Positions 1-7,427 of a stretch of 18,546 nt of DNA are shown here, one piece after another; position 1 is the stretch's first letter; the number at the start of each line of letters is the position of its first letter. Position numbers and translations under genes: made by a program. Source of the stretch: VFJZ01 sp038321545 (lineage in GTDB: Bacteria; Actinomycetota; Thermoleophilia; Gaiellales; F1-60-MAGs149); assembly GCA_038321545.1 (NCBI GenBank), contig JBBQFB010000064.1, positions 1-18,546 on the forward strand, written 5' to 3'. The notes beneath the pieces are model-generated. The model saw nothing but the letters and a program-made list of their open reading frames with translations. It was not told the origin of the DNA and made no database searches.

Positions 1-1619
1 TCCGTCTCCGCCCGCAGCCCCAGCGCGCCGAACGACTCGGCGAGCTTGACGTAGTCGGGCAGGTCGTTGCGCAGCAGCGTCTCGGAGTAGCGCTCGCCGT
101 GGAACAGCTGCTGCCACTGGCGCACCATGCCGAGCCACCCGTTGTTCAGGATCGCGTGGATGGCCGGCACGTCGTAGGAGACGGCGGTCGCCAGCTCCTG
201 CATCGTCATCTGGAAGCAGCCGTCGCCGTCGATGTTGACGACCGTCTTGTCGGGGAACGCCATCTGCGCACCGATGGCGGCCGGCACGCCGAAGCCCATC
301 GTGCCGAGGCCGCCCGACGTGATCCAGTGCCGCGGCTTCTCGATCTTCAGCCACTGCGCCGCCCACATCTGGTGCTGGCCGACGCCTGTCGTCCAGATCA
401 CGTCGCGGTCGGCGAGCAGGTCGCGGAACCGCTCCATCACGTACTGCGTCTTCAGCGGGCCGACCCGGCGGTACCGGAACGGGTGCTTGAAGCGCCACTC
501 CTCGACCTGGTCCTTCCACTCGCGCTTCGACGCGATGCGGTCCTGCGCGCGCATCTCCAGGTAGGCGGTCGTGAGCGCGGGGAGGACCTGCTTCAGGCTG
601 CCGACGATCGGGATGTCGGCGTGGCGGTTCTTCGAGATCTCGGCCGGGTCGATGTCCATGTGGATCACCTTCGCGCCGGGCGCGAAGGCGTCCAGCTTGC
701 CCGTCACCCGGTCGTCGAAGCGCGCGCCGATGGTCACCAGCAGGTCGGCGCGGTTCATCGCCCAGTTGGCGAACTTCGAGCCGTGCATGCCGGGCAGCCC
801 GACGCACAGCGGGTGCGAGTCGGGGAACGCGCCCTTGGCCATCAGCGTCGTCACGACCGGGATCTGCACGGCCTCGGCGAACACCGCGAGCTCCTCCTCG
901 GCGTGGGCGTTCAGCACGCCGCCGCCGACGTAGAGCACCGGACGGCGCGCCTTCGCGATCGCCTCGGCGGCGGACTGCACCTGCAGCGGATGGCCGCCGC
1001 GGGTCGGCTTGTAGCCGGGCAGGTCGACCGTCTCCGGATAGGTGAAGTCGAGCATCGCGTTCGCGATGTCCTTCGGGATGTCGACCAGCACGGGGCCCGG
1101 ACGGCCGGTGCGGGCGATGTGGAACGCCTCCTTCATCACGCGCGGGATGTCGGCCGCGTCGGTGACGAGGTAGGAGTGCTTCGTGATCGGCATGAAGATG
1201 CCGGTCGTGTCGGCCTCCTGGAAGGCATCGGTGCCGATCAGATGCGTCGGCACCTGGCCCGTGATCACGACCAGCGGCGTCGAGTCGAGGAACGCGTCCG
1301 CCACCGGCGTGACGAGGTTCGTGGCGCCCGGGCCGGACGTACCCATGCAGACGCCGACCTTGCCGGTCGCCCGTGCATAGCCCTGCGCCATGTGGCCGGC
1401 GCCCTGCTCGTGCCGGACGAGGATGTGCCGGACCGTGTGCTCGACGCGCATCCACGCGTCGTACAGCGGCAGGATCGCACCGCCGGGGATGCCCCAGCAG
1501 ATGTCAACCCCCTCGGCCTCGAGGCTGCGGATGACGGCCTCGGCGCCGGTCATCTGCCCGCGGTGGCGGGCGGGGGTCGGTTGGTTCGGCGTGGCCGGAA
1601 CCGGGTTCGTGGCGCTCAT
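1..1619 (-). CDS. ilvB: Acetolactate synthase large subunit, C-terminus beyond left edge
   Basis: Thiamine-diphosphate enzyme that condenses two pyruvates (or pyruvate and 2-oxobutyrate), the first common step of Val, Leu and Ile synthesis. About 539 codons are visible and no stop is reached at the edge. After a short N-terminal extension the protein enters the TPP N-domain (GAEAVIRSLEAEGVDICWG), with the catalytic Glu in VRHEQGAGHMAQGYAR near residue 71. It continues through SGPGATNLVTPVADA, a middle domain with VLYVGGGV and MHGSKFANWAM, and the C-terminal TPP motif NIDGDGCFQMTMQELATA with the later NN pair. The ATG at 1619-1617 overlaps the leuB stop (ATGA), with GAGGTGAT just upstream inside leuB, so translation is probably coupled. 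The small subunit ilvN may lie further left. The long open frame on the opposite strand is a GC-driven shadow. Confidence 0.97.
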   Translation of the reverse strand, partial: MSATNPVPATPNQPTPARHRGQMTGAEAVIRSLEAEGVDICWGIPGGAILPLYDAWMRVEHTVRHILVRHEQGAGHMAQGYARATGKVGVCMGTSGPGATNLVTPVADAFLDSTPLVVITGQVPTHLIGTDAFQEADTTGIFMPITKHSYLVTDAADIPRVMKEAFHIARTGRPGPVLVDIPKDIANAMLDFTYPETVDLPGYKPTRGGHPLQVQSAAEAIAKARRPVLYVGGGVLNAHAEEELAVFAEAVQIPVVTTLMAKGAFPDSHPLCVGLPGMHGSKFANWAMNRADLLVTIGARFDDRVTGKLDAFAPGAKVIHMDIDPAEISKNRHADIPIVGSLKQVLPALTTAYLEMRAQDRIASKREWKDQVEEWRFKHPFRYRRVGPLKTQYVMERFRDLLADRDVIWTTGVGQHQMWAAQWLKIEKPRHWITSGGLGTMGFGVPAAIGAQMAFPDKTVVNIDGDGCFQMTMQELATAVSYDVPAIHAILNNGWLGMVRQWQQLFHGERYSETLLRNDLPDYVKLAESFGALGLRAET

Positions 1620-2674
1620 CGCGACATCACCTCTGCGGCGGACTGCACGGCGCGCGCGACCGCGGCGCCGAACGCTTCTGTGGACGCGTTCCCGCCGAGG
1701 TCCGGGGTGACCGGGCCCTCGTCGAGAAGACGGATGACACTGGACTCGATGGCGTCTGCCGCCGCGGTCTCGCCGAGGTCGCGCAGCATCATCGAGGCGG
1801 ACAGGATGGTGGCGGTCGGGTTCGCCCGGCCGCTGCCGGCGATGTCGGGCGCGGAGCCGTGGATCGCCTCGTAGAGCCCCGGGCGGCCGGCACCGAGCGA
1901 CGACGACGGCGCGAGGCCGATCCCGCCGCCGACCGATGCAGCGAGGTCGCTGAGGATGTCGCCGAACATGTTCTCGGTCACGATCACGTCGTAGGCGGCG
2001 GGCTGCTCGACGAGCTTCATCGCCATCGAGTCGACCAGCTGGTGCGAGAGCTCGACGTCGGGGTAGTCGGCGGCCACGTCGAGCACCACGGCGCGCCAGT
2101 GCTTCGACGACGACAGCACGTTCTGCTTGTCGACGGAGCACAGCTTGCCGCGCCGCTGGCGCGCGAGCTCGAAGGCCCGCCGGGCGATCCGCTCGACCTC
2201 GGGCCGGGAGTAGGAGCAGGTGTCGAGACCATGGTCGTCGTCGAGCTCCTTGGGACCGAAGTAGAGGCCGCCGGTCAGCTCGCGGAGGATCACCATGTCG
2301 ATGCCCTCGGCCAGCTCCGGCTTCAGAGGCGAGGAGGTGCGCGTCGTCCAGCGCCGGACGGGGCGGACGTTCGCGAACACCTCGAGCTCGGCCCGCAGCG
2401 CGAGCAAACCCATCTCCGGACGGACCGCGCCGACGTCCCACTGCGGCCCGCCGATGGCGCCCTTGAGCACGGCATCGGCGGCCTTCACGGCCGTGCGCAC
2501 GTGCTGCGGGAACGGGTCGCCGTGGCTGTCGATGGCGTTGCCACCGAAGGGAAACGACTCGGTCTCGAACGAGAAGCCGAAAGCGGATGCGGCTGCCCCG
2601 AGCACGCGCAGCGTCTCCCGGATGGTCTCGGGACCGATGCCGTCGCCGGGGAGTACCGCGATCTTGTAGCTCAT
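1616..2674 (-). CDS. leuB: 3-isopropylmalate dehydrogenase
   Basis: Cytoplasmic NAD-dependent enzyme that oxidises and decarboxylates 3-isopropylmalate to 2-oxoisocaproate in leucine synthesis. The 352 residues match the usual family length. The N-terminus SYKIAVLPGDGIGPE is diagnostic. The substrate-binding Arg cluster is visible around ALRAELEVFANVRPVR, followed by VILRELTGGLYFG. KQNVLSSSKHWR carries the active-site Lys, DVELSHQLVDSMAMKL the metal-binding Asp, and VTENMFGDILSDLAA the second Asp site. The NAD-binding tail includes EAIHGSAPDIAGSGRANPTA. The ATG at 2674 follows CGAGGAGCG, a good ribosome-binding site that is also the pairing target of the upstream leader. It is the first gene of an operon with ilvB, overlapping it by four bases. 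Confidence 0.97.
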   Translation of the reverse strand: MSYKIAVLPGDGIGPETIRETLRVLGAAASAFGFSFETESFPFGGNAIDSHGDPFPQHVRTAVKAADAVLKGAIGGPQWDVGAVRPEMGLLALRAELEVFANVRPVRRWTTRTSSPLKPELAEGIDMVILRELTGGLYFGPKELDDDHGLDTCSYSRPEVERIARRAFELARQRRGKLCSVDKQNVLSSSKHWRAVVLDVAADYPDVELSHQLVDSMAMKLVEQPAAYDVIVTENMFGDILSDLAASVGGGIGLAPSSSLGAGRPGLYEAIHGSAPDIAGSGRANPTATILSASMMLRDLGETAAADAIESSVIRLLDEGPVTPDLGGNASTEAFGAAVARAVQSAAEVMSR

Positions 2675-2676
2675 CT

Positions 2677-2793
2677 CGCTCCTCGAATGGTGCCGTGCTG
2701 TTGGCCGCGGCGCGTCACCGGCGGCCCTGGATGGTGGTGGGCCTCCGGACGCCGGATGGGGCGACGGGGCCTAGCGCGTAATGACGAGGAGCG
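2677..2793 (-). promoter_or_regulatory. Candidate translational attenuator: leader Leu codons pair with the leuB ribosome-binding site
   Basis: Seen in the sequence: the transcript bases at 2793-2785 (CGCTCCTCG, the end of a Thr codon, two Leu CTC codons and the first base of a Val codon of the leader ORF) are the exact reverse complement of 2685-2677 (CGAGGAGCG), which contains the leuB Shine-Dalgarno sequence. Between the two arms is a local hairpin at 2755-2718 (outer CCGGCG/CGCCGG; inner alternatives GGCCC/GGGCC). No U-run follows, so an intrinsic terminator is not supported. Inference: pairing hides the ribosome-binding site when the leader is read freely, and a ribosome stalled at the Leu codons keeps it open. 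Confidence 0.5.
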
Positions 2794-2878
2794 TGCGTAC
2801 AACAGCACCAACGACCCCAAGGCCGCGGGGAATGTCCCGGCGGCCCGTGATCTCCTTGCTGTCGTGCAACTCGTGCAT
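2771..2878 (-). CDS. Putative leucine/valine/isoleucine-rich leader peptide of leuB-ilvB
   Basis: A 35-residue ORF begins with ATG at 2878 and ends with TAG at 2771, about 96 bases before leuB. Its last 15 residues are GVVGAVVRTLLVITR: five Val, two adjacent Leu and one Ile, the composition expected of a ribosome-stalling leader for a branched-chain amino acid operon. The promoter upstream (-10 at 2890-2895) would place the transcript start about five bases before the ATG, so initiation would be nearly leaderless. There is no clear Shine-Dalgarno sequence. The first 20 residues are charged and unusually long for a leader, so a later non-ATG start is possible. The ORF is not recognised as a member of a named leader family. 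Confidence 0.5.
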   Translation of the reverse strand: MHELHDSKEITGRRDIPRGLGVVGAVVRTLLVITR

Positions 2879-2889
2879 AACCTGAACCC

Positions 2890-2918
2890 AGGGTATCTGA
2901 GGCGGGCGCGAGCGGCAA
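2890..2918 (-). promoter_or_regulatory. Promoter of the leader-leuB-ilvB operon
   Basis: Read on the minus strand, a -35 TTGCCG (2918-2913) and a -10 TACCCT (2895-2890) are separated by exactly 17 bases. This is the best two-element promoter found by eye in the window. The expected start is near 2883. A small inverted repeat, GGAGG-CGG-CCTCC at 2922-2934, lies just upstream of the -35 and could be an operator or chance GC symmetry. Confidence 0.55.
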
Positions 2919-3100
2919 GGGGGAGGCGGCCTCCGCATTGCACGCGGCGCCGCGGAACGCTTGCAGACCCCCGTGCGCGTCCCCCTGCTGGATGTGGCGT
3001 CGTCCTCCGGCGACCTCGTCACGACGGTGTTCTCGGAACCGATCCTGGCCAGGGCCTGGCGGGCGTCGGTTCGTCCGCGAGGACCGCACGCGACCCGCGC
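2919..3100. other. Intergenic stretch between the pucR-like stop and the leuB promoter, no gene
   Basis: About 180 bases with no convincing coding frame. A near-perfect inverted repeat, GCCAGG-G-CCTGGC at 3048-3060, overlaps the palindrome CCTGGCCAGG at 3044-3053. It lies some 40-50 bases past the pucR-like stop and could help end that transcript, but no U-run follows on the minus strand. Confidence 0.4.
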
Positions 3101-4555
3101 TCAGCGAGGCGTTGCCGAGCGACGCTCCGCGACCTCACGGGCCTTCAGGGCCAGCCACAGCTCGAGCCGGTCTCTCGCGCTCGTCAGGTCGCGGCTCGTC
3201 GTCGCCTCGATCCGGCGCAGACGGTGCCGCATCGTGTGGCGGTGGACGCCCAGCCGCTCCGCCGCCTCGCCCGCCCGGCCGTTCGCCTCGATGAACGCCG
3301 CCAGCGTCTCGAGCAGCCGGCCGTCGAGGTCGCCCAGCGCGCTGCGGACGAACAGCTCGACGCCGCGCGGATCCTGCAGTGCCAGCACCAGGCCGAGCGA
3401 GCCGAGATCGCGTACGGTCGCCACGCCGCCGTCGCCCGCCGCCAGTCGGGCCTCGAGCGCGTAGAAGGCCTCGTCGTACGCGTCGCGCAGCGCGGCGATC
3501 CGGCGTGTGTGACTGACGGCCGCCGACGGTTGCGGACCGCCGTTGCGCGCCGTGCTCGCGAGTCGCACCGCCTCGGCCTCGGCACCGGCCGCGTCGGCCG
3601 CCGCCACCAGCACGCACACCTCGCCGCCGACGAGGCCGGCGAGCCCGGATCCGGCGACCGCGTCGGCCGTCCGCCGGTGCAGCGCCGCCAGGCTCGACGC
3701 GTCAGCGTCGCCGGGCCGCAGCAGGATCACCGCGACGCCCTCGTCGGTCGCCAGCCCGAACGCGCCCAGTCGCCGCGCCAGCTGGCGCGCGTCGCCCGTG
3801 CCGGAGACCGCGTCCTCGACCAGGTCGCCGGCGATGCGGCGCTCGGTCTCCGCGACCGCGCGGCGCTTTGCCAGCTCGAGCGCCACGACCGTGCGCGCCT
3901 GCTGCAGCTGCACGCGGTCCCAGTCGGTGAACGGCCGGCCGACCGTGGCCTCGAGCACGGCCTCGCCCGGGGAGTGGACGCCGACGTCGAGCACCACCGC
4001 GTCCGCGTCGGGCACCGCCCGGCCGGCGGCGGCGAGCACCCTGCCGTCGTGCGCGAGGACCCGGATGCGGCCGTCGATGGCCGCCGCGGCAGCCGTCGCG
4101 ATCGCATCCAGCCCGGCCTCCTCGAGCACCAGCTCCACCAGCCGGTCGTGCAGCTCGACGGCGCGGGCCAGCTGCGCGTACTGCTCGTTCACGATCCGCG
4201 TCATGGCAGCCTCGGTGATGGCGACGAACGGCGTCTCGTACGGCACCAGGAACAGCGGGAAACCGCGCTGCTCCGCCGCCGTCGCCACCTCGGGAGGCAG
4301 CACGTCGAGATGGATGCCGACCGCGAATCCGAGACCGGCCAGGCCCGCCCCGGCCAGCCGCTCGACGTAGGCCACGGGGTCGTCGCCGAACGCCAGCCCG
4401 GTCGTGAGCAGCACCTCGCCGCCGCGCAGGAACGGCCGCGGATCGGCCACCTCGGTCGACGCCACCCACCGGATCGGCCGGTCGGCGCCGCGCGCTCCCG
4501 CCACCAGCTCGAGCCCGAGGCCGTCCAGCGCCACGAGCTCGCGGACGGTGATCAC
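3101..4555 (-). CDS. PucR-family transcriptional regulator
   Basis: A 484-residue DNA-binding regulator with the classic PucR layout. The N-terminal PucR ligand-sensing domain covers about residues 1-125 (MITVRELVALDGLGLELVAG, then RWVASTEVADPRPFLRGGEVLLTTG in two blocks). A degenerate GGDEF-like middle region follows (LARRLGAFGLATDEGVAVIL). The C-terminal HTH_30 domain lies near residues 420-480, with AAERLGVHRHTMRHRLRRIE as the recognition helices. The GTG start at 4555 overlaps the TGA of the upstream aminotransferase (GTGA) and has no ribosome-binding site of its own, so it is probably coupled to that gene. PucR-type regulators act in purine or amine catabolism; GabR of Corynebacterium glutamicum, which activates gabTDP, is of this type. 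Linkage to two aminotransferases makes an amine-responsive activator the best guess, but the ligand is unknown. Confidence 0.9.
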   Translation of the reverse strand: MITVRELVALDGLGLELVAGARGADRPIRWVASTEVADPRPFLRGGEVLLTTGLAFGDDPVAYVERLAGAGLAGLGFAVGIHLDVLPPEVATAAEQRGFPLFLVPYETPFVAITEAAMTRIVNEQYAQLARAVELHDRLVELVLEEAGLDAIATAAAAAIDGRIRVLAHDGRVLAAAGRAVPDADAVVLDVGVHSPGEAVLEATVGRPFTDWDRVQLQQARTVVALELAKRRAVAETERRIAGDLVEDAVSGTGDARQLARRLGAFGLATDEGVAVILLRPGDADASSLAALHRRTADAVAGSGLAGLVGGEVCVLVAAADAAGAEAEAVRLASTARNGGPQPSAAVSHTRRIAALRDAYDEAFYALEARLAAGDGGVATVRDLGSLGLVLALQDPRGVELFVRSALGDLDGRLLETLAAFIEANGRAGEAAERLGVHRHTMRHRLRRIEATTSRDLTSARDRLELWLALKAREVAERRSATPR

Positions 4556-5943
4556 GGGTTCAGCGCACGCAGCATGTCCATAGCGCGGGGCAGCACATCG
4601 TCGAAGATCGCGATCGCCTCGTCGATGTGCTCACGTGTGCAGATCAGCGGCGGCGAGACCTGGATGACGGGGTCGCCACGGTCGTCGGCCCGGCACAGGA
4701 GGCCCGCCTTGAACAGCTCGGGCGACAGGAAATCGCGCAGCAGTGCGTTGCACTCCTCGTAGGAGAACGTCTCCTTCGTGGCACGGTTCTTGACGAGCTC
4801 GAACGCCCAGAAGTAGCCCGCACCGCGCACATCGCCGATGATCTCGTGCCGGTCCATCAGGCCGCGCAGCTGCGCCTCGAGGTACGGCGCGTTGCGCTGC
4901 ACGTTGCCGACGACGTCCTCGCGTTCCATGATCTCGAGGTTCTTCAGCGCCACGGCCGCGGCGATCGGATGGCCGCCGAACGTCGAGCCGTGCAGGTACA
5001 TGCGGTCGTTCGCGATCAGCGCGTCGGCGACGCGGTCGGTGAACATCGCGACGCCCATCGGCGCGTACGCGCTGGTGAGGCCCTTCGCGCCCGTGATGAT
5101 GTCCGGCTGGTAGTCGTACTTGATCGACCCGAACCACTCGCCGAGCCGGCCGAAGCCGCAGATCACCTCGTCGGCGGCGTGCAGGACCCCGTACTCGCGG
5201 CAGATCTCGCTGACGCGCTTGTGGTAGTCGGGGTGCGGCGTGAACGAGCCGCCGGAGTTCTGGACGGGCTCCATGATCACCAGCGAGACCGTGTCCGGAT
5301 CCTCGAACTCGATCGTCTCGGCCACCTCGTCGGCGCACTGCAGCGTGCAGCCGCCCTGATCGGCGCAGTACTTGCAGCGGTACTGGTTCGTGTTCGCGAC
5401 GTGCCGGACACCGGCCATCAGCGGCTCGAACGGCGTGCGGATACCCGTGATGCCGGTCAGCGAGAGCGCGCCGTACGTGGTGCCGTGGTACGCGAGCTTT
5501 CGCGCGATCACCTTGCGTCGCATCGGCTGGCCGTTCGCGCCGTGGTAGTCGCGGGCCAGCTTGATCGCCGACTCGACGGCCTCCGAGCCGCTCGACACGA
5601 AGAACGAGCGCTGGGTGTCGGTGGGCGTCAGCTCGGCGAGCTTGGCCGCCAGCTCGATCGAGCGCGGGTGCGCGTACGTCCAGTTGGTGTAGTACGGCAG
5701 CTCCTTCGCCTGCTCGAGCATCGCCTCGCCCAGCTCCTCGCCGTGCGAGTAGCCGATCTGCACCGTGAACAGCCCGCTCAGGAAGTCGAGGACGCGGCGG
5801 CCGCTCTGGTCGAAGACGTACGGGCCCTCGCCGTGCGTGATGATCTGCAGCCGCTCCGGAGGCAGGTCCTGCATGGCCGTGAAGTGCAGCCAGAGATGCT
5901 TCGTGGCCAGTTCCTGCAGCCTCGTCACGTCAGTCGTGCTCAC
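4552..5943 (-). CDS. Class III PLP-dependent aminotransferase (putrescine/omega-amino acid type)
   Basis: A fold-type I aminotransferase of 463 residues that would move the terminal amino group of a diamine or omega-amino acid to pyruvate or 2-oxoglutarate. Visible motifs are SSGSEAVESAIKLAR (about 117-131, phosphate binding), KLAYHGTTYGALSLTG, IMEPVQNSGG, HAADEVICGFGRLG with Asp258 for the pyridine nitrogen, and ITGAKGLTSAYAPMG with the PLP Lys near 287. The GTG at 5943 was chosen because GAGGAGG lies about seven bases upstream and VSTTDVTRLQELATKHLW begins like family members; the open frame upstream is non-coding. Four cysteines at 190, 193, 199 and 203 (RCKYC...CTLQC) sit in a variable loop. 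Substrate cannot be fixed from sequence: putrescine, beta-alanine and taurine are all possible. Confidence 0.92.
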   Translation of the reverse strand: MSTTDVTRLQELATKHLWLHFTAMQDLPPERLQIITHGEGPYVFDQSGRRVLDFLSGLFTVQIGYSHGEELGEAMLEQAKELPYYTNWTYAHPRSIELAAKLAELTPTDTQRSFFVSSGSEAVESAIKLARDYHGANGQPMRRKVIARKLAYHGTTYGALSLTGITGIRTPFEPLMAGVRHVANTNQYRCKYCADQGGCTLQCADEVAETIEFEDPDTVSLVIMEPVQNSGGSFTPHPDYHKRVSEICREYGVLHAADEVICGFGRLGEWFGSIKYDYQPDIITGAKGLTSAYAPMGVAMFTDRVADALIANDRMYLHGSTFGGHPIAAAVALKNLEIMEREDVVGNVQRNAPYLEAQLRGLMDRHEIIGDVRGAGYFWAFELVKNRATKETFSYEECNALLRDFLSPELFKAGLLCRADDRGDPVIQVSPPLICTREHIDEAIAIFDDVLPRAMDMLRALNP

Positions 5944-5984
5944 GCCCGATCCTCCTCGCGTCAGCCCGAACCGTAGCAAAGGGC

Positions 5985-6001
5985 CTATCCCGCCTGGATA
6001 G
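5985..6001. promoter_or_regulatory. Perfect inverted repeat in the divergent aminotransferase control region
   Basis: CTATCC-N5-GGATAG is a perfect dyad with 6-base arms in the 182-base space between the divergent aminotransferase genes. It lies 42-58 bases upstream of the minus-strand start. It overlaps the place where a -35 would sit if the weak minus-strand -10 TACGGT (5975-5970) is used. It is a plausible operator for the locally encoded PucR-type regulator, or for another dimeric regulator. Confidence 0.45.
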
Positions 6002-6017
6002 ATTTTCCGGCGCATTG

Positions 6018-6059
6018 TGTCCACCAGCGGGCGCGGCTGTCCACGCGGGCGCATTCCAC
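6018..6059. repeat. Direct TCCAC repeats in the divergent control region
   Basis: TGTCCAC occurs at 6018-6024 and 6038-6044, exactly 20 bases apart (about two helical turns), and TTCCAC follows at 6054-6059. The flanks are also alike: CGCATT precedes the first copy (6011-6016) and the third (6050-6055), and GCGGGCG follows the first and second. They lie directly upstream of the gabT -10, where an activator would bind. Function is inferred from position only. Confidence 0.35.
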
Positions 6060-6072
6060 GCGCGCGAGACGA

Positions 6073-6078
6073 TATGAT
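6073..6078 (+). promoter_or_regulatory. -10 element of the gabT-lipoprotein operon
   Basis: TATGAT is one base from the consensus -10. At 16-17 bases upstream only the poor -35 candidates GCATTC or CGCATT (6050-6056) are found, which fits a promoter needing an activator. The expected transcript start near 6085 leaves a 5' leader of about 40 bases containing the ribosome-binding site GAGGAGGT at 6114-6121. Confidence 0.5.
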
Positions 6079-6125
6079 CGGGGCGTCATCGAAACGCGCC
6101 GCGGGCGCGGTGCGAGGAGGTCCCC

Positions 6126-7427
6126 ATGGCGGTTGACGAACGAGTCGGCACCCGGACCGCGGAGCTGCAGGCCGAGCGCGAGCGCCTCGTGGCGCGCGGT
6201 ATCGCGACGACACCGATCTTCGTGGAGCACGCGCACGGCGCACGGCTGACCGACGTCGAAGGGCGCGAGTACATCGACTTCGTCGGTGGCATCGGCGTCC
6301 TGAACGGCGGCCACACGCCGGAGCGCGTCGTCGCGGCGATCAAGGAGCAGGCCGAGAAGTACCTGCACCAGTGCTACTCGATCGCGCAGTACGAGCCGTT
6401 CCTCGAGGTCTGCCGGCGCCTGATCGCGTGCCATCCGGGCGCCGGTCCGTACAAGGCGCTGCTGGTCAACACGGGCGCCGAGGCAACCGAGAACGCCGTC
6501 AAGATCGCTCGGTACCACACCGGTCGCCAGGCGATCGTGTGCTTCGAGAATGCATTCCACGGGCGCACGCTGATGGGCATGAGCCTGACCTCCAAGGCGA
6601 TGCCGTACAAGAAGGGCTTCGGCCCGTTCGCGCCCGAGATCTACCGCGCGGCGGCCCCGTACCCGTACCGCGGCATCGGCACCGCCGAGGCGCTCGAGTC
6701 GGTCGAACGGCTGTTCAAGAGCCAGGTCGACCCCTCCGTCGTGGCCGGCATGATCTACGAGCCGGTGCAGGGCGAGGGCGGGTTCCACCCGGCCACCGAG
6801 GGCTTCGTCGAGGGCCTGGTCGAGATCTGCGCCCGGTACGGCATCGTCTACATCTCTGACGAGGTGCAGTCGGGCATGCTCCGCACCGGCTATCCGGCCG
6901 CCGTCGAGCGGTGGGGCATCGAGCCCGACCTGATCACGTGGGGCAAGTCGATGGGCGGCGGCATGCCGATCGCCGGCGTGACGGGCCGCGCCGAGATCAT
7001 GGACAGCGTCCACCCGGGCGGGCTCGGCGGGACGTACGTCGGCAACCCGGTGTCGTGCGCCGCGGCGATCGTGGCGCTCGACCAGGTGCTCGACCCGGCG
7101 TTCCAGGAGCAGTCGCGCGCGTTCGGCGACCGCCTCCGCGCGCGCCTCGAGGACATCGCGACCCGCGTGCCCGCGATCGGCGAGGTGCGCGGGCTGGGCG
7201 CGATGCTCGCGATCGAGCTGGTCGAGGATCGCGCTTCGAAGAAGCCGTCGGCGGCGATCGCCGGACGGACGATCGAGATCGCACGCTCCAACGGCCTGCT
7301 GTTGATGGGCGCCGGCGTGCTGTCGAACGTGATCCGCGTGCTGGTGCCGCTGGTCGCCACCGACGCCGATCTCGACGAGGGTCTCGAGATCTTCGAGGCG
7401 GCGCTGCGCGAGGCGAGTGCGGCGTAG
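6126..7427 (+). CDS. gabT: 4-aminobutyrate aminotransferase-like class III aminotransferase
   Basis: A 433-residue PLP enzyme of the GABA/ornithine aminotransferase group, expected to convert GABA and 2-oxoglutarate to succinate semialdehyde and glutamate in the cytoplasm. Seen in the sequence: IDFVGGIGVLNGGHTP, LLVNTGAEATENAVKIAR (phosphate loop, about 112-129), FENAFHGRTLMGMSLT, YEPVQGEGGF, YISDEVQSGMLRTG with Asp245, and TWGKSMGGGMP with the PLP Lys near 274, all in the usual order. The ATG at 6126 follows GAGGAGGT at good spacing. The 3' end overlaps the next gene by 11 bases. It is divergent from a second aminotransferase and a PucR-type regulator, which supports a GABA or polyamine role. 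No succinate semialdehyde dehydrogenase lies in the window. The gene symbol rests on family resemblance, and a related omega-amino acid substrate is possible. Confidence 0.9.
   Translation: MAVDERVGTRTAELQAERERLVARGIATTPIFVEHAHGARLTDVEGREYIDFVGGIGVLNGGHTPERVVAAIKEQAEKYLHQCYSIAQYEPFLEVCRRLIACHPGAGPYKALLVNTGAEATENAVKIARYHTGRQAIVCFENAFHGRTLMGMSLTSKAMPYKKGFGPFAPEIYRAAAPYPYRGIGTAEALESVERLFKSQVDPSVVAGMIYEPVQGEGGFHPATEGFVEGLVEICARYGIVYISDEVQSGMLRTGYPAAVERWGIEPDLITWGKSMGGGMPIAGVTGRAEIMDSVHPGGLGGTYVGNPVSCAAAIVALDQVLDPAFQEQSRAFGDRLRARLEDIATRVPAIGEVRGLGAMLAIELVEDRASKKPSAAIAGRTIEIARSNGLLLMGAGVLSNVIRVLVPLVATDADLDEGLEIFEAALREASAA

Noticed and set aside
99..1874. 591-codon plus-strand open frame opposite ilvB and the end of leuB
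   Set aside because: The opposite strand encodes an unmistakable acetolactate synthase. The frame is full of Arg, His, Asp, Val and Leu with no domain, typical of antisense frames at high GC.
2718..2755. Intrinsic transcription terminator upstream of leuB
   Set aside because: A stable GC hairpin exists but no U-run follows, so only a structural role in the leader is proposed.
1859..4762. 967-codon plus-strand open frame
   Set aside because: It runs antisense across leuB, the leader region, pucR and the aminotransferase, three of which are clear protein families on the other strand. No start context or domain.
5944..6243. Upstream extension of the class III aminotransferase to 6243
   Set aside because: The extra 100 codons are Arg/Pro/Ala-rich, run through the divergent promoter and into gabT, and the GTG at 5943 has a good ribosome-binding site.
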